From Panonychus citri (lineage: Eukaryota; Arthropoda; Arachnida; Trombidiformes; Tetranychidae), in NCBI RefSeq assembly GCF_014898815.1, contig NW_026515549.1:868001-932000 (forward strand): a stretch of DNA of 64,000 bases. The letters are read 5' to 3'. The translations under genes were made by a program, and so were the position numbers. The first letter of the stretch is position 1, and every line of letters starts with the position of its first letter. Positions 32,326 through 43,874 of the stretch are shown here, in pieces. A model generated the notes under the pieces. It searched no databases, was not told the origin of the DNA, and saw only the letters and a program-made list of their open reading frames with translations.

Positions 32326-33090
32326 GATAAAAAAAGACGAAAATCGAAATGAATGAAATGAATGAAAGAGATGAAAATACAATTGGCATCAATTGCGTTA
32401 TCAAAGGAGTGATTAAATTATATCAAGTTCACTCTCCGAACGATTAACAAAAGATTCATACTGAGACTAATCTTAATCTGCGGGCTAATTAATATTGAAA
32501 AGATTCAAGGTAATCAAATTGAAACAATTATCAGGGTTCCAGATATCAGCTGGACTAATTAATTACCTAAACTATTGATTTTCTTTACCACAAGAAAACA
32601 CAATAAATCTAAACATGTGCAAATGGACAATTCGTAATCTGAACGTTAATCACGTTCTAGAATGAATTATGTTAATTAACCAGAATCTTCGTCAAGCCAT
32701 TTCGTCCCTTTTGTTGTCGTTCTATGGATCGTACTAACTAAAGTCAAACCAAAGCACCGAAGGAAATTCAAAGGAAATTTGTCAGTAATCAAATTCTACA
32801 ATTTATTTGATCATCTTTGTTTGTAAAATGAGTAAATCTAATTTAAAACAAAGAACTTTGAAGCTGATCAATTGATTGACTTTAAATTGTTGATTTTTCT
32901 TTGTCAGTCTAATTGTAGATGAGAAGAAAAGTTATTTGTCATTGTCGAAAAGAGAAAATTTGACTACGTGTAAGTTTTACGTCGATTTAACTGAATAACT
33001 CAAGTATAACTGAATAATTTTCGTCGTTGGTATTAAGAAAATCGTTCGTTTAATCTTATTTAATTTGATCTGTTTTTTTGGTAGCTAAAA
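32326..33090. other. Divergent intergenic region
   Basis: A spacer of about 765 bp between the divergently transcribed lipase and sulfotransferase genes, presumably holding both promoters. AT-rich, with no coding signal or identified element. Confidence 0.5.
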
Positions 33091-34530
33091 ATGGAGAAAT
33101 ACGTCAGCGTGTTAATGGTCTTGCTGATTGGTCTCAGTGTTGTTTTCGTGGCACAAAATGGATTCAATCGAAGTTGGAGTGAATCGACTAGTTCAAGCAA
33201 TTCTTCGTCGTCTAATCAACCAGTAAACTCGAGAAATAATTTGCAATCAAACCAGTTTACTAACGAGCCTCTGAATCCTTCGAGTAATCTGCCGAATGAA
33301 GTTCAACCCAACCAGCCAAATGCTCCAATAAATCCAATGCCTAATGGTATTGAAATGAAAATAGCTATTAATGGACCAGCAAAAACTGTAGACCATTCAG
33401 CTGGTTCGAACTCCGAAGAAGATACAATTGATGATGAGGCCGAATCAATAGATGACAAATCAGGAGAAAACTCGGATGGTAACTCGATGGAACATGAACA
33501 TAAAGAACATCACCATGAAGAACATCATGAAGAGCATCATGAAGATACTCAGACTCCAATAGATGCGAACGATCAAAATATCAATTACATCTTTTTAGTT
33601 TCTTATTTTAGGTCCGGTTCATCTTTCGTCGGAGATTTACTTCAACAAACTGATTCAACGTTTTACACATACGAACCTCTCAAATTTTTTGATTTCAATC
33701 ACAAAGTTGATGCGGAAGATGAAGAAGAGGCTCTCAGAATTCTTCAGAATATTTTACATTGTTTGCTCAATCATGAAGAAGAATATTCTGATTGGGTCTG
33801 TTTCAGAGGAAAAACTCACGGTGGTTGGAACTTTGCTAGAAATCAACACCTTTGGAAATCATGTGAATCGGATCCATCTGATTGCTGTGACACAAATTAT
33901 GTTGACGGTGTTTGTTCTCGAACAAAAACTCGAATAATTAAGGAAACTCGAATTTCGTTGTCATCAATTGAGAAGCTCTTACAACGTTTACCTCCAACGA
34001 CCAACATCAAGATAGTTTTCCTGGTTCGAGACCCAAGAGCAATCTATCAATCAAGGAAACATTTTCGATGGTGCAAGACCAGTTCATGCATAGACTATGA
34101 AAAATTATGCGAAGATTTGACCTCAGACCTTGAAGTTTACCCTCGATTAGTTGAAAACTATGGAGATAAAATAACGATGGTAAGATTTGAAGATATTGCT
34201 CTCGAACCATTTGAAAAAGGTGAAGCTCTTTATAACCGTGTTAATCTTCCTTACACATCGGAGACTATAGATTATATTTACAATCACACCAATGAAAATA
34301 ACGTCGATAATAATAGTCCATATTCGACATTGAGAAACTCGAAACAAATAATCACCAAGTGGATCGATAATCTAAATGAAACAATCGTTGACGCGATACA
34401 AGATTCATGTGGATTCGTTTTCCAGCAATTAGGATACAAATCTGTCGTGTTATCTGAGATAAATCAAAGTTCTGATATTGATTTGAATGAAATTTTCGAA
34501 ATGTCTTACCCACAACCAAATCATTTATGA
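33091..34530 (+). CDS. Golgi carbohydrate sulfotransferase
   Basis: A single-exon frame of 479 residues. A short N-terminal cytoplasmic part and one membrane segment (VLMVLLIGLSVVFVAQ) make it a type II Golgi protein. A low-complexity stem follows, rich in Ser/Asn, acidic residues and then His/Glu (EHHHEEHHEEHHED, about residues 137-151). The catalytic domain has the PAPS 5'-phosphosulfate loop SYFRSGSSFVGDLL and the 3'-phosphate motif IVFLVRDPRAIYQSR, with several paired Cys. This is the carbohydrate 6-O-sulfotransferase (CHST) family, which sulfates proteoglycan or glycoprotein sugars. The exact acceptor is unknown. A polyadenylation signal follows at 34574-34579. Confidence 0.9.
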   Translation: MEKYVSVLMVLLIGLSVVFVAQNGFNRSWSESTSSSNSSSSNQPVNSRNNLQSNQFTNEPLNPSSNLPNEVQPNQPNAPINPMPNGIEMKIAINGPAKTVDHSAGSNSEEDTIDDEAESIDDKSGENSDGNSMEHEHKEHHHEEHHEEHHEDTQTPIDANDQNINYIFLVSYFRSGSSFVGDLLQQTDSTFYTYEPLKFFDFNHKVDAEDEEEALRILQNILHCLLNHEEEYSDWVCFRGKTHGGWNFARNQHLWKSCESDPSDCCDTNYVDGVCSRTKTRIIKETRISLSSIEKLLQRLPPTTNIKIVFLVRDPRAIYQSRKHFRWCKTSSCIDYEKLCEDLTSDLEVYPRLVENYGDKITMVRFEDIALEPFEKGEALYNRVNLPYTSETIDYIYNHTNENNVDNNSPYSTLRNSKQIITKWIDNLNETIVDAIQDSCGFVFQQLGYKSVVLSEINQSSDIDLNEIFEMSYPQPNHL

Positions 34531-34930
34531 TTAAATTAAATTCAATTAAATGTGAAAACTAATCGCTATTCCAAATAAAGCGCCTAATTCAAAATCTTCA
34601 TTGAATTTTTGTAAGAATCAATCGTTTCCATGCTGAAATTTTCAGACTCTCTCAACTGAATGGCAGTTATTAAATGTATTTTCACTAATAGATCTCTGTT
34701 ATTTGCAGAGATTCACAAATTATCACCATAAATCAGATGATTTCTCAATTGACTTACAATAGCTCATCATGTTTACTTACAGCTAAAATTGAGCAAAGAT
34801 AATTTTCATCGAGTCCTAAGTAGTTAATAAGAGATAAAGTTTTCTGAAAGAATTTTGAGAAAGTCGAATAATTTTTGATGCAAAATTTTATTTTTTATTC
34901 TAAAGTTAGAAGATGAATGAATGGAAAATT
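34531..34930. other. Convergent intergenic region
   Basis: The 3' regions of the sulfotransferase (aataaa at 34574-34579) and of the first secreted-family gene. Nothing else was seen. Confidence 0.5.
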
Positions 34931-35743
34931 TCATTCAACAGAAAGTTGAGTTGTAATATCAACTGGTAATGGAGTAGTGGTAATTTCTGGTGGAGTTGTG
35001 ATAATTTGTAATTGTCTATAAAACATTGACACTATTTCTCCGTATCTTTCAACGATCGGAGTCGCTTGTGCTTCATAAGTGACGGCCTTTATATCAACAA
35101 GAACTGTGGCAAGTTGATGATCAACGGAATTCGCAAGAACTCGGATCTGTCCATTTTCGGACTTCGTGAAATTTTGTATGTCGTCTCTGAAGGCCCCAAC
35201 CCCGTCAGTTAATTTTGTGACAACACTAACTAGTGGGAGTTTGGAGCTGTTTATACCTTCAATGATCGCTGATGAAGTGTTATTGGTGATGTCAGGAACT
35301 CTCAGGTAATCGTATTCATGATTGAATGTTTCGTACAAAATGGCGAATTGGCTTATGAAACTTTTGATTGTTCTTTCATAAGTATCGTCACCACAGATAA
35401 CTTGGGTTTCGTCCATCAGCTCGATATCAGACTTAAGAACTTCGAAGCTTTTGGTCATCACTTTACAAAGATTCTCTTGTTTCTCATTGATTCCAACTGA
35501 TTCACTTACGACTTTAATTTGTCCAGTTTCGTGTTCGATTCTATTCAAGAGAAGCGATTTGACCAACTCAGGACTGTATTTACTCGCAACTTCTTCGAGG
35601 AAAGAACTTTTGGTAGCACAATTAACTTGAGCGCTTCCTTTTCATATCAATTAAAAAAAGTTAGAATTCAATAAACAGAAATAAAGTAATAGAAAACACT
35701 TACCCAGATAAAGTAAAGTGACAATTAAAACTTTTGAGACCAT
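34931..35743 (-). CDS. Small secreted helical protein, family member A
   Basis: Exon 1 35704-35743 (40 nt) encodes a signal peptide start (MVSKVLIVTLLYLG), and exon 2 34931-35637 gives 248 residues in total. The intron is phase 1, inside the Gly codon, exactly as in the other three members. The mature protein looks alpha-helical, with conserved Cys in VNCATK, ENLCKV and QVICGDD, a GINEKQ turn, and the family motif FYRQ near the C-terminus, followed here by a Thr/Pro-rich tail. No known family was recognised. A lineage-specific secreted protein, for example salivary or gut, is a guess from signal peptide and tandem expansion. Confidence 0.75.
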
Positions 35744-36261
35744 TTTTGATGTTTGTCAACCGATTGAGATTTTAACTAATCACTAATGTGGATTAAAGCA
35801 ACTGTATTCTACTGAGTTTAATGAGTTAATTCGCAAAGTTGCGTTGATATTTATATTCGTTTGATTAGATTATCTCTTTGTTGAAATTATCAATTGAATG
35901 TTTTTTTGTTTCACCTTATCAAGAGAAGCATCTTCATCAAAACAATACCTATGACATAATATTACTAATTATTATGGAAAAATAAAGTTACCTGCAATCA
36001 ATATATTTAACAAAAAGCTGAAAAAACACCCATTCGATATTACAATAATTAAAGCAATTAGATTACCATGTTTTGATTTTACTGCTTTTATTATGATACC
36101 CGAACAATACAATTAAAATTACTGGCAGTAACCCAGATAAAACTCTGATTATTTCTAATTATTAAAGTATTAGCTATTGGATAATACTGAAGGAGAATCA
36201 GTTAATAATACTGAGTTAATTTCTATTTTTTCAGTTGAAACATTGAAACAAAACAATAAAC
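35744..36261. other. Divergent intergenic region
   Basis: Promoter spacer of about 520 bp between family members A (-) and B (+). AT-rich, no coding signal. Confidence 0.45.
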
Positions 36262-36746
36262 ATGATTAACAAATTGATTGTTGCCACTCTCTTAATTCTA
36301 GGTGAGTTCGATACCAAAATGTCAACAGTTGATTAATTTTCGTTGTTTCTTTTAATCTCCTAGGATTCACTTTGACTCAATGTAAAGTGGATGAAATTGA
36401 TTTTATCAATGAGATGACAAGAGAATACAGTCCATCCTTGGTCGCTGAGATGCTTGTTGAGCGAATTCAACTTCGATCTTCCGAAATCAAAAGAATCAAT
36501 TCTTCCAGCGAAATAAGTGATCAACATCATACTCTTTGCTCGGTTATACTTTCGACATTCGATGTTCTTCTGGAAGATATCAAACGATGGGAGAAATGTC
36601 CAGTTCTTTGTGGTAACTCGGAGTTTTCCAGGAAATCGAAATATTTTACTGGTCGATATAAACTGTTGATTGATATTTTCAATCGAGAGTCTAAATCATT
36701 GTACGTTCCTTTGATTGGACGTGCAAAGTACTTTCTCTCTTATTAA
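36262..36746 (+). CDS. Small secreted protein, family member B (short, opposite strand)
   Basis: Exon 1 36262-36301 (40 nt, MINKLIVATLLILG) and exon 2 36364-36746 give 140 residues, with the same phase-1 intron as its paralogues. Cys in TQCKVD, HTLCSV and PVLCGNS align with members A and C. The protein stops after the SLYVPLIG segment, where the others continue for another 90-110 residues, so the C-terminal half with the FYRQ motif is absent. No obvious remnant follows the stop. It may be a genuine short form or a truncated gene. Confidence 0.65.
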
Positions 36747-37325
36747 ATGATTATTCATATTCGATTATTATATTGACAGATTAATAAGAATAAAATGGAT
36801 TTTAAAGCAACAAAAAATTAAGCTCGAATTATTTTCTTAATGGTTTCTTTTCGCATGTCGTATTTAACATAAAAAAAATAAATTATATTATTATATTAAG
36901 TGGATAAGAATGATGCAATTGTCATAAGGTCGCTCGGAAGAAAACACGAACACGAACTCGAATCGTTCAACTCATGGATCAGCCAACTTGAGGTAATCTC
37001 GATTTGAAAATAAACTTCAGGATCAAATTGCTCGGAAATAAACAGAACTAGTTCCCTTGCGATCATCTCTCTTTATATTAACAATATGAAGATGGAATAA
37101 TTAAAATCCACCCGAATAACTATTCTTTGAATACTCAAGATGTATCACTGGACGATATATTATTAATATATAGTCACTAATTACTTATAAAAAATAACTT
37201 GATACAAGAGATCAAGAAAAATAAACAGTAATGATTGACAGTTGATGATATGATATGTGATTTGCAAAAGTAAAATTTTTATTCGAAAAGATTAAATTGG
37301 TTAGTTACAATTTAGCTCGTCGATA
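36747..37325. other. Convergent intergenic region
   Basis: AT-rich spacer between family members B and C, with no coding signal. Confidence 0.45.
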
Positions 37326-38111
37326 TTATTTAGACAATTCAATTTGTCTGTAGAAAATGTCAATTGCTTCCTCGAACCTTGCAAGTAAATCTAACAAAGT
37401 TGCTTTCGGGGATGAAGGTGATTGAGTTTTCCATGAGTTAATGGTGGTAATCATATTGTTCAGCTCTTGTAAAATAGCGTGACCGAGGACCTTAATTTCA
37501 GAAGAAGTCTTTTCATTATCAACAATCTTCTTGATTTCAGTAATATAAGCATTAAGTGATGTTACAGCTTTTCCAGAAACTACAGTGGAAATATCTGTCA
37601 CCGTTGAGGTCAATTCACGAATGAGATCTTCAGGAGACTTAGCACCGATGTTCGGAGTCTTCAGGGCCTCGAATTCAGTGTCCAAAATTGTGATCAATAA
37701 ACTGAATTGTGAGATGAATGACTTGATATTCTTGGTGTAAGTTTCATCGCCACAGATAACTTGTTGCTCGTCCATGGAAATAACATCGGAACGAAGAGTG
37801 TCAACAGCTCGGAAAATAACTGAACAAAGGAATTGTTGTTCTTGGTTGATTCCGACTGTTGAATTCAACTCATTAATTTCTTTTAATTTATGATCAAGTC
37901 GACTGACCAACAATTGCTTGACCAAAGTTGGACTGTATTTGGTTGAGATGGTGGTCAAGAATTCAATGTCTTCAACAGCACTTGAACCGATCAAGGTACA
38001 GCCTGAAAGTAATCATGTTACATTATTAGTATGATGGTCATTTAATTACGAAATATAAATCAAGAACTTACCTAAAACAAAACAAAGAGCAATTAACGAT
38101 TTGTTGAACAT
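37326..38111 (-). CDS. Small secreted helical protein, family member C
   Basis: Exon 1 38072-38111 (40 nt, MFNKSLIALCFVLG) and exon 2 37326-38002 give 238 residues, again with a phase-1 intron in the Gly codon. Conserved Cys are in GCTLIG, QFLCSV and QVICGDE, with GINQEQ and the C-terminal FYRQIEL motif. Predicted all-helical and secreted. It is the member closest to A in its central region (MDEQQVICGDETY versus MDETQVICGDDTY). Confidence 0.75.
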
Positions 38112-38306
38112 TTCAATCAATTAGTAATTAGTAACTATTGAAACAAAGGTTGAATGTGTAATTAACTCTAATTTGGATTGTGGTTTAAATTCATTTATTC
38201 ATTTGTTTTTATAACAATCAATCAATTGTTCAACAAAGTTAATTATCAATGATGATTAAAACTTTATCACTCTAATTGTTATTGTTATAAAACCAATGAC
38301 TGGAGT
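38112..38306. promoter_or_regulatory. Upstream region of family member C
   Basis: A short non-coding region ahead of the ATG at 38111, ending where the duplicated block begins. It is called a promoter region from position only. Confidence 0.3.
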
Positions 38307-40108
38307 ACCAAAAGATTAAATATGATAAACCCAATCTGTTAATCTAATCAGAGATTTAACCAGAATTCCTGATAGCATTGCTAATCTAATTTCTGTTAAC
38401 CTTCTAATGTATTAATACTAATGTGTTGAACATAACAATTAAATTAACAACTAATTAGCTTCAGCCTTTGTTATCATAAACTAAAATGTGGGCAAAAAGT
38501 TTCTTGACCAATCCCCAATCTTGAATATTTTAAGTTTGGAACACTTTCCTTGAGTTATCTCTGAAAAAGTTAACAGTTGATAATAAAACTCTTGAAAAAA
38601 TATCAGATCAAAAAATTAGATTGATCATATCAGATCAAAGCTAAACTTTACCGTTCATAATAATTAATTAAAAGTTGATCCTCTGAATTGCAATCACCGT
38701 TGCATAAGCTGAGTTTCTTTTAAGGTTGAAACATTAACTTTATGATAAATCTTCAATTGAACCATTAGATCAAATAATAGCTAATGATTGGTAATTGATA
38801 AAATAAACTCCCACACTACAGAAATTGAAACAAAAACAAATCAATTGGGGTGATTAGTTTTAAAACAACAAACAAGATTAGTTTTAATTGTTTTCCTTTT
38901 GAGGAAAATCGGTGATGGAATTCACCTCGAATTTAGTAATCACAGTAACAATCAAGTACAAAGTACGATCTTTTATAACTTTTCATCAATTATCATTGAT
39001 CAGGATCAATTATTTCAGATTTATTATGAAAAAACAAAACATTCGGGTCCAGTTTTATGAAATTATTTTTAATATTAATACTTTTTATTTGATAAGACAA
39101 AGCATATTGACCAGTGGTTATTTTAACGTGACATTTATTGTGCAATTAGAATTTCATATTGTCGGTAGAAAGAGAATAATATTTCTTTCAAGTGGTACAT
39201 TTCTGCTTTCAGATCAGAATTTCCGACTTTAATAACATCGTAAAGAGAAGATAGTTGCCGTTTAGCAGCGTTTCCATAAGTCCGAAGAAGATCATTTTCG
39301 GCAGTTGAACTTTTCGATTCGATATCAGTTCTGTAAATATTAATCGAGTTCAAAGCTTTATTCTGGCAGCTATTGCAAGAGGTTGCTAGAAGATCAATTA
39401 TCGCCGACGGAGTGTCTTTCGTTAGATCAGGAATTCGAAGTGAGTCCAACTCTTTATTAAAAGTTTCTGTCAATTTAGCGAATTGGCTAATGTAACCTTT
39501 AAGTATTTGGTCGCTACTTTCGCCCCCATAGATACTTTCAGTTTGGTCCATAAACTGGAGACCAGTTTTGACGCTTTTTAAGCTTTTGATTGTATTGTCA
39601 CAAAGCTCAACTTGTTTTTTATTGATTCCAACAGAAGATTTGACCAGTTCTATTTGTCCAATCTTGTGGTCAATTCGTTTTCGGATCAAGGATTTCACCA
39701 AGGCTGGATTATATTTGTCAGCAGCCGCTTCAAGCCAAACAGAATCTTCGATCGGATTTGTACAGTAAATCACATTGATTCCTATTGATTAGAATTAATT
39801 AAATTACTTTATCTAGCAATTCATCACATATTATTAATTTAAACTTACCCAAGCAGAAAAGAGAGACAATTAAAACTTTTAGATCCATTTCGATAAAATG
39901 ATTTAGTGAAACTGATCTAAGGAAATACAAAGTAAATTTATGATCAATTCAAGTTACCGAGAAAATGAACAGCAATCAAATGAGTTAATTAGCGATTTAT
40001 TTTTATATTTTCCACAAATGATAAGACTAATCTTTAGTTAATATCAGAATCATATTGAGATACCAATTGCAAATTCTTATGTAATCAATTCATTGTGGTT
40101 GGAAACAT
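38307..40108. repeat. Segmental duplication, copy 2 (partner 17280-18996)
   Basis: Contains intact family member D and its flanks. The first 830 bases (38307-39134) are non-coding. Copy 2 is likely the source copy, because its gene is unbroken and it sits inside the paralogue cluster. Confidence 0.88.
39135..39888 (-). CDS. Small secreted helical protein, family member D
   Basis: Exon 1 39849-39888 (40 nt, MDLKVLIVSLFCLG) and exon 2 39135-39781 give 228 residues. Cys in VIYCTN and VELCDN are shared with the other members. The third conserved CG is replaced by GG (SIYGGES), and an extra CNSC pair is present in the second half. GINKKQ and the C-terminal FYRQYEI motif are kept. It has a near-identical broken copy at 18016-18776. 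Function unknown: a secreted, rapidly duplicating helical protein. Confidence 0.75.
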
Positions 40109-40418
40109 AAGGATTCGTATCACAATATGTTCAATGTGATTTGAATTTGATTGAGCTCATTGAATGTTTGATCATTTTGAAACAATTCTTTCATTTGAAA
40201 TGACAATTACTCGACTACATTAGTTATATTCAATTGATAAAAACATTTCGCTTTTAACTGTGATTAATTATGATAGAAATAAATATGTTCTTCATTCAAA
40301 ACTCAACTAAAATATCATCATCTTAAATAATCAGCTATTTAATTCTGCTATTATCTCAATATTATATTATTTTATTTATCAATTAAATTGATAACCTTTC
40401 TATTATTATTTTACTATA

Positions 40419-40676
40419 TTAATAATTCATGAATCTGATGGACTCACTTGAAGCATTTGGTTGAGACCTAGTTGCTGATCTACGCGATGGTGTTACTGAG
40501 ACTTGTGATGGTCAATTAGATTAGAAAAGGCTCTAACCAAGGTAACAATTAGGTCTCGTAAATTAAATTATTAATATAAACAGACCAACGTGCTCACCTT
40601 GTGTTAATTCAAGTTCAAACATTTGTTGTTTTCCATTGACTCTAAAACTTGTAAATGATGAAAAATTTTGTTTCAT
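40419..40676 (-). CDS. Possible two-exon gene for a 53-residue protein
   Basis: Exon 1 40598-40676 starts at an ATG (FTSFRVNGKQQMFELELTQ) and has a GTGAGC donor. Exon 2 40419-40501 has a CACAAG acceptor, matches phase and ends in TAA (SVTPSRRSATRSQPNA in the middle). The coding look (amphipathic start, Ser/Arg-rich tail) and splice sites support it, but no homologue was recognised. A further downstream exon is possible, since a GTGAGT lies within exon 2. There is no signal peptide. Confidence 0.35.
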
Positions 40677-43600
40677 CTCTTAGAAAAAGTAATTAGTCTA
40701 ATTATCTCATTTCAACCGCTTCTATACTTTTGATCTTTGCTGTATTTACAGTCAACAAAATGAATACCCTCTTTTTACATCTCTTTTAACACCATTAATT
40801 GTAATGTGCGTGTGTCTCTTTGATTCCTCAAAACACAATTAACCACCACTCTAATTAGTAATTAATAAGAACATTTGAAATCTCAACTTTAGTGATAAAA
40901 ATGGCAACTTTCAATTCTATCCACTTGAAACAACGTTAAATTAGGTCTCGATTTCCAATCAATTTAGATTAGAAGGAGACTTGAAATGCAAATTCGTTAA
41001 ATATTAATATTAATTTGTTTAATTACTTTGAATCGTTAAGTCTTTCAATTGATCAATGCGTAGATGATATTTGTTTTTATCAGTCTAATAAAAACTGATC
41101 CAAGAGCCAATGGATCCATTGACTTAATTGATAGTCGATAATTGGTACAACTAAATCAGATTAATTAACTATTTCATAAACTTACCTATGCTAAGTTGAT
41201 GCTTCTCAATAGCATTTCCCTTGCCATTTTTAATCAGAAATTTACTTACGGAAGTGAATTCAATTTTATGAACAGAACTTTATAACTTTTTAAATTCTAT
41301 TGAGAATTGAAACTTTAAGCGTGTTAGTAGACATAAAGTAATCAATCTCAGCATTTCTCATGAATGGAAATTCATTGATTATTCAGAATTAACAAAGATT
41401 TTTTTCCTTCTCTTCTTTTTTATGCAATTTCAAGTTCCGTAACTATCATTGAGTTTTCATACACTGAGTATTCATCAGCTAAGCAAATTCATCAACTCAT
41501 TTTAGTTGTAGTTTGATGTAAATAAATGAAATATTAATCAATTCAAAGGACCTTTGGTAATGAAGATACAATAATGATTCTGAATGAGAAAAACAAACTG
41601 AGATTAAAGTTGTTGGATATTAACATTTTAAGAGTCTATTAATATCACCAGGGAGATGCTGGAAGAAGTAGATTCATATCATCTGATCATCAACAATGGA
41701 AGAATAATTTTAATAATTTAATCAAAAAGAATCAATTTATTCATCTTCATCATCATTCTTGAACAATTTATGAACAGAAATACTTTTTTTTTGTTCTATC
41801 ATTAGAAGATAATTCATTGTAATGATGCTCAGTTCATTCATGCTTTAGATATCATGAAATTATAGCATGAAAAGTGTACAACATGTTAGTTTATTATATA
41901 ACATGAATGTAATCTAATTCCAATTAAAATAATCATCTAAATTGAATAGTTGAGTTACTTTGGTTTCAGTTATAATATTTCATTTCCGTTTTCATCAAAA
42001 GCTCTGATAGACAGTTTCAAATTGATGATTCCAAGACCAACTGAATTAAATATACAAAATCGTACCTGAGACTGAATATTTCACAGGTACACTGTGTGTA
42101 TGCTGTCAGTTGTATTAACCATGTGTCAACGTGAATAGTTTCAACTTGTTGATTCAAATGGAATATGAATAAGCTCATGAAAGGAAACGACATTTTCTGC
42201 CTTTTCTCATTAAGAACAACAAAGATCGTCTTGACATTTCATGATAGCTCATGGGTATTCGTTGAGATGAATTTAAGGTGAAACTTGTTTCTTTTCATTC
42301 CACACATCAAGTTACGAATTATTAATCATTCAATGGACTCTTTTTGTTTAGAGTAATTAAATTTCTGCTTTTACTCTTTAGCTGATTAAATAATAATCAT
42401 TACTAAGATGATGGGTGATCGAAGTTGACATTTAATGTTGAGGATTAGGAGCAAAAAAGGTAAATCTTTGGAAAGTTTAATTGGGTTAACTTAATGGACC
42501 CAATTGAGATCATTAATTAAGAGTAAAAAGTTTGGAAAAGTTGAAAACTTTGAGAGACAAAAAATAGAACAGAAAAGATTTAAACTCCCCTGGAATCGTC
42601 AAGAATTATCGAGATAAATATTGATTCGAAATGGAAATGTATTAATACATTTTTCAAATTCTCTTAATTTATGCCAATGGATTCAACTTGATATGTTGAA
42701 ACTTTATCCAGAATTTTGATGATCACATGAAGGGGAAGGTCAGATTGATGACATAAATTGTGGATGAGCAGGAGAGATAAATGAAGTTGTGAGTTTCTAT
42801 AATTGAAAAAGTTTCAAAGGAGAAACATTTTGAGTTGAGCAGAAATTTAGTTGATTGTCATCATTGATTATCGTCAAATGAAAATATCAACAAAATTTTC
42901 TTCTCATTAATTAGTAAGATTTTATTTCGTCTGAATCTAATTTTCTACATTAAAATTGAAAGTTGATCATCATCATCATCATGGATTATCAATCAGATGA
43001 CAAGTTACTCTTTACCTGAGTCTACAACATATATCACCAATATCATTGGAAATCCAAGTTTCATTGAACATCATTACACCAAATCAAAAAGTTCAATGTA
43101 AATTATATTTCAAAATTGTAATTCTGTACCTGAATTCATCTCTATTAGGATTCTGTTAACATACTCCCTGGTTATCAACCAACTCAGGGTAAGTATTCAT
43201 TATTATCTTAAACCATTTTGTGAATCAACTCTTTTTGTTTCTTCAATGAACTTGATGAATTTTTATTTCACGTTTGTCAACATGTTACTTCAATGTTATT
43301 ATATGATTTCTGTAGTTAAGAACTCTTATAACATGACCTTCTATTCTGATTGATTCCTATTGTTTGATTGACGAAAGCCCTTCATGGTTCTCATGAAGCA
43401 GAATATCATCTTTCGAGATAAAAAATGAAAGTGAAAAAAATCAATTTAAAGGGTATTAATTACTTGAGTTCTAAAACTAGAAAGTAATCAACCAGTTCCA
43501 TTCGTTGAAACCAATTCTACTTCACTATTGTAACAAGATAATTCGATAAGCTATAGACATGATATATTGATTAGAATTGAAACTTGATAACAAAGTTAAT

Positions 43601-43874
43601 CAATTACAAGACGAAAATAAAATTGAAAAGAAAACACGTGAACTTTTGTTAGCTTGGAAAAGTTCAAGTTCGATAAATTGATTAATTTCATTCGAGTCTT
43701 TTGTTTTCGTTTTCTTTGAAATCACTTGATATTTACGAATTTCATTTGTAAATCGTTTCACATTTTCTCATCTCTGATTTCAGATAATCTTCAATAGGTA
43801 TTCTATTAAATTGGTTAATATTTAATTTGTTCAACTTGATCGTTTCCAGTTCCCAGACAAGGACAAGTTTCCCA
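40677..43874. other. Long non-coding region upstream of the GPCR gene
   Basis: About 3.2 kb of AT-rich sequence without a supported open frame. A short segment at 43157-43193 is bounded by an AG and a GTAAGT, and the tttccag at 43844-43850 is a good acceptor, so a 5' UTR exon of the GPCR gene could lie here. No repeats or RNA genes were recognised. Confidence 0.4.

Noticed and set aside
38912..39232. 106-codon + strand ORF in the duplicated block
   Set aside because: Partly antisense to the secreted-protein exon and broken in the other copy. No coding features.
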